Source: Owenia fusiformis (lineage: Eukaryota; Annelida; Polychaeta; Sabellida; Oweniidae). From it: a stretch of DNA of 64,000 nt. The notes beneath the pieces were generated by a model. That model did not search any database and was not told the origin of the DNA. It saw nothing but the letters and a program-made list of their open reading frames with translations. How positions within the stretch are numbered: the first letter of the stretch is position 1; each line of letters starts with the position of its first letter. Shown here in pieces: positions 12,401 through 21,400 of the stretch. Both the position numbers and the translations under genes were made by a program. The DNA is taken from positions 10,904,349 through 10,968,348 of the forward strand of contig CAIIXF020000010.1 in assembly GCA_903813345.2 (NCBI GenBank). The letters run 5' to 3'.

Positions 12401-15400
12401 AAGGTCAAATGTCAAATCTAAAGTCAGATTTGAACTTCTGAGAACATGTAGATGATTTAGAAAAAAATTGAAGTCAGTCTAAACAGTATTTGTTAAGTTA
12501 TAGGAAGTTGTAAGAAATTGTTACAGACGCCGGACGCCAACCGCCAGACGCCGGACACCAACCGCCAGACGCCGGACGCCAACCGCCGGACGCCGTCAGA
12601 AAAAAACGGAGACCATAACAATATGTCACCACTTTTGGTGGTGACATAATAAGAAAAATGGTGTAACAGTTTCCAGTTTTTTTGACGACTCTGTAGTGTA
12701 TGTCCTGACATGTCTTACTCTTTACAATGCCATTTTTACACTGAAAGATATGATGATGTTTTTTAACCATACAATTTCATGACATAATTACACTACAAGA
12801 TACCACACCATGAACAGGGTGAGCCTATTTCCTACCTGCTACTCCAACGTCCCAGCCTTTGATAACTTCACCTGCTCCAAGTCTGAACTTGAATGGTTTT
12901 CCTCCTTGTGCTGAGTCAAAGACCTTGCCATTCTTTAACATGCCTTTGTAGTAAACACCCACCTGGGGGAAAAACATTGTTTTATGCATTTATTTTATTT
13001 TATGAACCAGAGGCCATGAAAAGAAACTTCGAGAAGTTTAAAATTCCTAAATCAACTGATTTTACTCCCATGATTTATGAAAGGACAAGGACTGAAGACA
13101 AGAAACTGACAGGAGAGAAATATACATGTAGCTCTATGGAGGGGGTACATATACTAAATAAAATATTTATGTGTTCATTTTATTTAAGTATTCTGATGAT
13201 ATTGTGAATATTGCCTGCAATTTTTTCATCTGCAACTTCGACAGATTTTACCTATTAAAGATGATTATTCTTTATAACTTTTACAATATTTGAATGTGAT
13301 GTCATAAAGTAACTGTATTTCCAAATCTAAGATACAACTTGATTCACAATCGGATATGGCTTACCATTTTTCCAGCCTTTGCTTCTGGTCCATGGCCGTC
13401 TTTTGAGTCTTCTACTATAAGACCTCCCTTTAGCGTTTTCTTCACAGATTTTGGAGTTGGTTGGGTCTGTTTCTTGTTGGTCTCATTCTGAGCTTCCTTC
13501 CCTTTCTAAAAATACATGTTTAAATGAATACTCAATAGATTTCCCATGTAAAATAAAAATAAACAACTCAATTAATAAGTTTTAGCCAAGAAAAAAAGAT
13601 TAAATGACACAAATGAAAATGGCATATGGCCAGCATTAAGTTTTTAAAAATCATATTGTTAAAGCTTCCAAATGTAACATTGAAGCACTCTACTGCTGTT
13701 ATGGGGCAAAGATGCTGTTACGCTTCCAAGTATAAAGTATCAGATGTCAACAAAATTGCTCTATTACTTTTCAAGTAATAGCAACATTTTTTTTAAGAAA
13801 ACATATACAATAGGGCAGTAGGTGCCACTTATCACATAGTTGCCATTTGCCATATGCTTGACAGAATAATAAAACTGAAAAGGGAAGAAGTCCTTACCTT
13901 GGCACTGCCATTGGTTGCTGGTTGTGCTTTATCATCTTGTTGTTCCTCATTTTTCTTCTTTTTGTTTTTCTTCTTTTTCTTTTTACTAGATTGTGTCTCT
14001 GGGGGTGTCTAGAATTGAAGAGATATTTCAGTCAATCAGTGTCTGACATCTATGTGAATGGGACATAATCTAGCTGGATAGGCTAACAAGCAATTGTTTA
14101 CCAAATATTCTCTTACACAATGACAAGAGTTGTTACATTATTATATCTCAAGAAATTTTGCAGCATTGGCCAAATATATGTTACTTAAATGGGAAGGAGT
14201 ACATCACAAATAATGAACAAACATTGGATTTCGTGAAGAATACATGAAAAAATATTGCAATATAAGTTGCAAATATTTCAGTCTTGTATCAAGTCCGTCC
14301 ACCTCCATATATACTATATTGTTCCCTGAATAACTAAAAAAGTACTAAAGGGGGGAGACCTAATGAGAAAATAAGAGAATCTTACATCTGGGACTGTTGG
14401 CTTGGGAGTAGGAGCCTCTTCTTTCTTATCCTTATTTTTCTTTTTAGAACTCTTCGATTCTTCCTGAGGTTTTTCTTGTGTGGCTGTTGCTTGTTTTTTC
14501 TTGTCTTTCTTGGACTTCGAGCTAGCTGGTTCCTGTATATAACTTGCCTGGGGATCTTCTTCATCTTCCTCGTCAGATTCCATTTCTACGGACTTCAGGA
14601 AATCATCATCACTCAGATCTACAAAGGGAAAACTAGCGTTGGATGTGTAATTGTACAAAATCATTTAATCTTTGATCAAAATTTGAATTTCTAAAACACA
14701 ATCCTTATTGCAGAGATCAATGAGTGATTTCTACAAAAACTACCATTTCATTTACCACTGTTTCATATAGGATGTCATCAATTTAAGGGTGGCTTCAGTT
14801 CAGACTTGCTTTCATTGAAGGTCCAGGATAACATTAATTTTTCAGTGTCAAATACTTTCTGCAGTATTGTTTAGTTCTGTAAGGTTCTAGGCTGATTAGT
14901 ATTTTTCTCAGTGTTTTGATTGATGCATTTATTTATTTCATTTGAATCATTACCATCATCTTCCTCCTCTTCTCCAGAATCTTCCTCATCATCATCATCG
15001 TCATCATCCTCCATCTCAGAGTCTTCTTCTGAGTCTTCATCTGATTCTTCTGCCTCATCCAACATAAACTAAAATAAATATATACAATTTATCACTTGAT
15101 CTGGAACTTAATGTCCTTCAAAGAAATGCAATAAGTTTAGGAAAGGTGGATAGGGTCTAATCCAAAATTACTTTCACAAATAATTCAGCTCCTTCATTGT
15201 ACATAATGAAAATTGTACTTACATCGTCATCTTCTTCATCACTGTCTTCATCTTCCTCTACTACTACTTTCTGTTTCTTCTTTTTACCAGTAGCTTCTTC
15301 GGCGTTTTTCCTTTTGCTTTTCTTTAGTGCTTCTATAGCTTTAAGTTTAGGTATTTCCTCATCTGAAACCAGTAAACACTTAGCTTTGAATCACAGCAGG

Positions 15401-18400
15401 TTCAAACATCAATCTGCCATGTATACAAAGTTTTAGGGAGCCAGGTTTTTTCTTAGAAAATCCATATAAAAGTAAACTCCTTAATACCAATGGTTTTATT
15501 ATATTATGCATATTGACACTGTTTTGTTTCAGTTCACTTTAAGGAGTTGGCAAATTTTCTTTATGGTCAATGATAAATTCCTAAAATATCATAACACAAG
15601 GAGGCAGTTCGAAAAGTCAGTTTCTGACGGTGAAAAAAGGATCAGAAAATAATTCTGTTCTTAGATTTGTAGAAGATTGCTTTACAGACCACTAGGATCT
15701 TCATTGGCGCAGGACATTGAGAATTGTGGATGTTGCAAGACCAATCGCCTGATCATGTAACTAGGCGATTGGTAATGTAAGAGTTTCAAACAAGACTTTA
15801 CCATTTAAGTTTGTTTCAAATTCAAGCTGTATCATTGTATAGTAATTGATTATTCATAGGCAGACACATCTTGATAAATGAATCTGCTAAACAGTCTGTC
15901 TAAATAATGCTCTATTACCTTCAGATGATTCTTCCTCTCCACTCTCATCACTCATCTCTTCCATACCCTCAAAGTCTTGCTGATCTATATCATCCTCTAC
16001 CAAATAACCTGTGAGATGGACCACACCTACAACGATAGAGAATATAGTATGTATAAGCAATTTTTCCATGAACTATATGATCTAATGTGATTATCTCTTG
16101 TAAGCAAACCTTTGAACTCGGGTTCCCACCATCATTCAAAGTAACATACAATAGCCTTGCACTTAAAAGCATTCATAAGTCATTGAGCTATGGGCTTAAA
16201 TCCTTAAGTAGATCAATGTAAATGAAGCATACATACCCTCTCCATTTAAGAAAAATGTGACCTCCTCTCCCTCTGTAAAGTTCAAGTCAAGCTGTTGGTT
16301 GTAGGTTTTCCCATGTTGCAAGACAGCTAGCAAGAATTCAGCTTTGTTTGTAGAGATCATTACACTAACAGGCTTGTGCTTAGCTGAATCTGCAAAGACA
16401 GAAACATTTTTCAAAGAGCAAACACAAAAAGGCAGTTAGCCTATGATTTTTATTATTCTAAAATTGACTCTAATTTTTCAACTATCTAGTGTGCAAAAAT
16501 GAAAAAAATTCTGTTCAGAGTTCTTCACAGGATTTTTTCTCAAGTAGGTGCAAATTTCTCATTTTCACAATTCAGACTGAAATTGGTCAAAATATGCCCA
16601 TTTTTTATGTTTTTCCTTATTTTCAAGTGAGTGCAAATGGATTCTCAGTGGGTGGAAGCCTATTTTTGAAATTTCAGGTGGGTGCTGCACCCACTTGCTT
16701 TAAGGCTGGGGAGATCACTGCACAGATTTACAGATAACTATCCTCTTCTCCTTACTTTTCAATGCCCCAATACAAGGGATCAAAATGCTTTTCAGCTTTA
16801 AGTAAAAAGCAATGTTAGTGACATCCATTTTTTTACTTACACATGAAACTTTTTAAACATTTTGACAGAGAAAAATATATACTGTATCATAAACGACTAG
16901 CGGATCTAGGGGACGGCATGTGCCCACCCTAAAATCTTTCAAAAAATAATATGTTTTCAAAAATCCGATAAAACACCTGTTATAGTTTTAAAATCTCTCA
17001 TAAAATTTAACCAGGAAATAAATAAAAGTTGTCTCAAATTAGATTTAGTATTTTTCATGAAGTCATTCATATTTTAATTGTGAGAAAATGCTCAGATTGC
17101 CAGTAATTGCACTCTAATTTTCACAAAAATGTTTGGATGCACCCCCATAGCATATGTTCAACATTCATTCTTGCAACTTTTTGTGATATATTAGTGCCCC
17201 CTCCAGCCCAAAATCCTGGATCCACGTGTGTAAACTGATGTTTAGGCCTCCAGGTAAATCTTTATCAATTCTGGATAAATCATATCTCCCTGGTCTAACA
17301 TTTTATCACATTTTGAAAAAGTATTGTGTTGATGCCGTCTTGTGCTGATGGGCATGGGCCTGTATGGGTAGGCACCACAACTTGTGTGCCAAACTCAAAT
17401 TTACCTTTAGGTTCGAGTGTTGCTGCTGATATGTGGAAGGATCGCTCAACGGTCTGAGTATACCGCTTTCCCTCATCAAGCGTAACTCCTACAAAAAATA
17501 ATATGGCAATTAGTCGAGCATGGTTAAGCATATAAGTAATGAGTTCAAAATAACATGGGATTCCAAATTACTAAGTGCTAAATTAAAATTTCTCAACATA
17601 CAGAACTACAACCAAAAGTTGGTGACACAAAAAAAGTTATTTCTCGCTTTGTGTAATGGGACAGATAGGTACCCTTCATGGTCCCATATGGCCTTGTCCC
17701 ATATAATTTGAGAGAGCCGCATGTTTTGAGTGAGAATGTTTCTGGTGATGTTTAGAATCCAATGAGTCAAGAATTATGTGCATAGTAGTGATGTTTTTTT
17801 GAGACTTTTGAAAAATAATGTGTGCTTTCTATGGAGCCGTTGCAAGACCAGAACGAAGAGATGGTCTTGGTACGAGCATGGGCTTTCTGTTTCTGTTGAA
17901 AGTCCATGGTATGAGAGGCAAGATAAAATGTAAAGTACTCAGGTGTGAATATTTTCGAAACAAATGCGTGATATATACACATATTTTGTACCAAATGCGT
18001 GACATAAACGGCAATCGCGTGCAAAGACCGACAGAATGCGTTCGCTTTTTTTCGACGTTCACTTTTTTACCATTTCGGCATTTCACAAAGAACTATTTTT
18101 AAAAATATCAACAAAATGCGTGATTTGCGTGATATTTGATCATACACGGGCATTCTCGGTAAATAGTACCCAAATCTTTTTTTAAGTTTGTTATCGTTCT
18201 AAGGGGTCCTTTTTATATAAAACTGTATTTCCATAATGTTATCAGGGGTTATTGGCTTAGATATGTGGATATTTTAGTAAATTACTTATCTTCAGTGTCT
18301 TATATTAACTCGGTAAATGGTACCCAAAACGGCTTTTTCAATGGCAATTTAACACAGACTGGGTACTATTTACCGAGTTAATATAGGGGAAGGGACCAGT

Positions 18401-21400
18401 TTAGTGTCTTATATAACTCGGTAAATAGTACCCAAAACGACTTTTTCAATGGCAATTTAACATGGGCTGGGTACTATTTACCGAGTTAATATAGGGGAAG
18501 GGACAAGTTCAGTGTCTTATATAACTCGGTAAATAGTACCCAAAACGACTTTTTCAATGGCAATTTAACATGGGTTGGGTACTATTTACCAAGTTAATAC
18601 AAGACACTGTTATATCAAAAAAATTCAATTATTTACTTTTTATATAATATATATCATTCTTAATTGCCCTTCATTCTAAAGAGGGATTTATTTGAGGGGC
18701 CTTATATAAAAAAGAGGCATGGTATTTTTTGGGGGTAAAGAAAAAGAAAATTAAAGAAATATAACGATTTTAATTTGGGTACTATTATAATAGTACCCAA
18801 ATAAATAATACATATTGTTGTTTAATATTGGATAATGAAATAATAATAATACCAAAATATGAATAAATTATAGAGAATAAAAAATATAAAGATTTTAATT
18901 TGGGTACTAAAATGATAGTACCCATTTCAAATTATTTCTTAAAGGTTCTACAACTAATAAGGAAAATATATTTCACTACTTCAGTAAGACATTGATTCAA
19001 AATCAGCCGTTATTGCAATTTTAAATACATTTTTCTATATGATTAGCCTTATTAGTGTATGTTTTTTACTATATAAAAAGTACCCAAAACGACTTTTTCA
19101 ATGGCAATTTAACATGAGTTGGGTACTATTTACCGAGTTAATAAAGGGGAAGGAACAGTTTAGTGTCTTATATTAACTCGGTAAATAGTACCCAAAACTA
19201 CTTTTTCAATGGCAATTTAACATGAGTTGGGTACTATTTACCGAGTTAATATAGGGGAAGGGACCAGTTCAGTGTCTTATATTAACTCGGTAAATAGTAC
19301 CCAAAACGACTTTTTCAATGGCAATTTAACATGGGTTGGGTACTATTTACCGAGTTAATATAGGGGAAGGGACCAGTTCAGTGTCTTATATAACTCGGTA
19401 ATTAGTACCCAAAACGACTTTTTCAATGGCAATTTAACATGGGTTGGGTACTATTTACCGAGTTAATATAGGGAAAGGGTCAGTTCAGTGTCTTATATTA
19501 ACTCGGTAAATAGTACCCAAAACGACTTTTTCAATGGCAATTTAACATGGGTTGGGTACTATTTACCGAGTTAATATAGGACACTTTTATATAGAAATTA
19601 TTAAATTTTTATTTTTTTTAAATATTTTTTTATCATCCTTAATTGCCCCTTCATTCTAAAGAGGGATTTATTTGAGGGGCCTTATATAAAAAGGGGCATG
19701 GTATTTTTGGGGGTAAAGAAATAGAAAATTAAAGTACTATAAAATATTTTATTTGGGTACTATTATAATAGTACCCAAATAAATAATACATATTGTTGTT
19801 TAATATTGGATAATGAAATAATAATAATACGAAAATATAAATAATTATAGAGAATAAAAATATAACGATTTTAATTTGGGTACTAAAATAATAGTACTTA
19901 TTTCAAATTACTTCTTAAAGGTTCTAGAACTAATAAGGAAAATATATTTCACTATTTCAGTATGACATTGATTCAAAATCAGCCGTTATTGCAATTTTAA
20001 ATACATTTTTCTATATGATTAGCCTTATTAGTGTATGTTTTTTACTATATAAAAAGTACCCAAAACGACTTTTTCAATGGCAATTTAACATGAGTTGGGT
20101 ACTATTTACCGAGTTAATATAGGGGAAGGAACAGTTTAGTGCCCTTATATTAACTCGGTAAATAGTACCCAAAACGACTTTTTCAATGGCATTTTAACAT
20201 GGGTTGGGTATGTAACGACCCTTGATACCAAGTTGCTACTACAGTCCAGCTGTAGTGGCTTAAGCCTTTATAGCTCAGTAAGTAGAGCATCAGTCTTTGG
20301 ATCCAAGGGTCCTAGGTTCGATTCCCACACGGGGCATTGAATTTAGCACACTTTCTTTCAATTTCTTTATCTGGCTTGTTACACTATGCTCGTTAGTTAA
20401 TTAGTTAGTCATTCCCCTGGGGCGCCCCCGGGTCATTACATTGGTGTCAGATGTGGGATCAGAGCATTGGTTGTATCCTTTGCGCCCTTGTATATATGGT
20501 AGTCATTGCTAGGGAAGCAGGGCTGACCACGAGGACGTGGTCCTTTCAAAGGGGGAGATAGTGTAACGACCCTTGATACCAAGTTGCTACTACAGTCCAG
20601 CTGTAGTGGCTTAAGCCTCTTTAGCTCAATCGGTAGAGCATCAGACTTTGGATCCAAGGGTCCTAGGTTCGATTCCCACACGGGGCATTGAATTTAGCAC
20701 ACTTTCTTTCAATTTCTTTATCTGGCTTGTTACACTATGCTCATTATAGTCGTTAGTTAATTAGTTATTCCCCTGGGGCGCCCTCGGGTCATTACAGGTA
20801 CTATTTACCGAGTTAATATAGGGGAAGGAACCAGTTTAGTGTCTTATATTAACTCGGTAAATAGTACCCAAAACAACCTTTTCAATGGCAGTTTAACATG
20901 GGTTGGGTACTATTTACCGAGTTAATATAGGGGAAGGTACAGTTTAGTGTCTTATATTAACTCGGTAAATAGTACCCAAAACGACTTTTTCAATGGCAGT
21001 TTAACATGGGTTGGGTACTATTTACCAAGTTAATATAGGGGAAGGAACAGTTTAGTGTCTTATATTAACTCGGTAAATAGTACCCAAAACAACTTTTCAA
21101 TGGCAATTTAACATGGGCTGGGTACTATTTACCGAGTTAATATAAGGCACTTTTATAGAGAAAAATATTTGAAATATTTTGTTTTATATATATCATCCTT
21201 GCCCCTTCTAAAGAGGGATTTATTTGAGGGGCCTTATATAAAAAAGGGGTATGGTATTTTTGGGGGTAAAGAAAAAGATTTCTAAATTTTATTAGTATTT
21301 TGGTAGTAAATAAATTAAAAGGACCCCTTAGAATGACAATAAATGAAAAAAAACGTTTGGGTACTATTTACCGAGAATGCCCATACACGCTAAATTGATG

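Larger units (their letters stand above)
1039..12649 (-). mobile_element. Autonomous helentron (Helitron2-type), about 11.6 kb, apparently complete
   Basis: The left end reads CAAGGCATTAACATG followed by AAATGTCACCACC. The right end is a hairpin ending GTGGTGACATAA, so TGTCACCAC and GTGGTGACA form subterminal inverted repeats. The same two ends bound four short copies elsewhere in the window. The interior carries one large minus-strand gene (Rep, helicase, EEP), one unit of a roughly 130-bp repeat near the left end and ten near the right end, and a GC-rich minisatellite. The flanks, 696-1038 and 12649-12693, are two parts of one foldback MITE, so the unoccupied site can be recognised. Helentrons with an EEP endonuclease domain, subterminal inverted repeats and internal tandem repeats are established in animals. 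It lies in intron 10 of the FKBP gene, in the gene's own orientation. End positions are good to a few bases. Confidence 0.85.
696..12693. mobile_element. Foldback MITE with mariner-like ends, split by the helentron (parts 696-1038 and 12649-12693)
   Basis: The left part starts TA then CAGGGTGGTCAAAAAAATTG. The right part ends TTTTTTTGACGACTCTG then TA, the inverted complement of the left end. The interior is a degenerate long inverted repeat: roughly 743-845 pairs with 930-1027 (TCATTTTAAGAAAT against ATTTCTTAAAATGAC, and CATGACCATCAG against CTGATCGTCATG). The right arm breaks off after GGAAGATA at about 1038 and resumes at about 12650 with AAGAAAAATGG, as the left arm's complement predicts. 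Original length was about 390 bp. TA flanks suit a Tc1/mariner-type origin, which is inference. Confidence 0.82.
20211..20796 (+). mobile_element. TRIM (miniature LTR retrotransposon) with tRNA-like LTRs
   Basis: Two direct LTRs, 20211-20440 (230 bp) and 20562-20796 (235 bp), both start TGTAACGACCC and end GGGTCATTACA. They flank a 121-bp interior with no reading frame. A primer-binding-like TGGTGTCAGATGTGGGATC starts two bases after the first LTR. The purine-rich AAAGGGGGAGATAG abuts the second. The element interrupts a hairpin unit and is flanked by GGTA on both sides, a 4-bp target duplication. The LTRs differ by several changes in the tRNA-like part and an indel near the 3' end, so insertion is not very recent. 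With no genes it must depend on another element's enzymes. Confidence 0.9.
18149..21381. mobile_element. Hairpin-array DNA transposon derivative in FKBP intron 1
   Basis: Ends are exact inverted repeats, GGCATTCTCGGTAAATAGT and its complement, extending inward about 60 bp through an AAGGGGTCC / GGACCCCTT block. They are flanked by the 8-bp direct duplication CATACACG at 18141-18148 and 21382-21389. Inside, about thirteen units recur, each a self-complementary hairpin: AACTCGGTAAATAGTACCC, a 35-base loop with CGACTTTTTCAATGGCAATT, then GGGTACTATTTACCGAGTT. The units form three blocks (18300-18600, 19075-19580, 20055-21140) separated by AT-rich spacers that repeat each other (18610-19070, 19590-20050, and a shortened 21150-21310). 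An 8-bp duplication is usual for hAT and some other superfamilies. No transposase is visible. Confidence 0.88.

Noticed and set aside
20264-20687. Two true tRNA-Gln genes
   Set aside because: Anticodon and T stems have mismatches, both copies lie at identical offsets in LTRs, and the boundaries are those of a retroelement.
18149-21381. CRISPR-like or plain satellite reading of the regular repeats
   Set aside because: This is animal DNA; units are self-complementary hairpins without unique spacers, and inverted ends plus an 8-bp duplication mark a transposon derivative.
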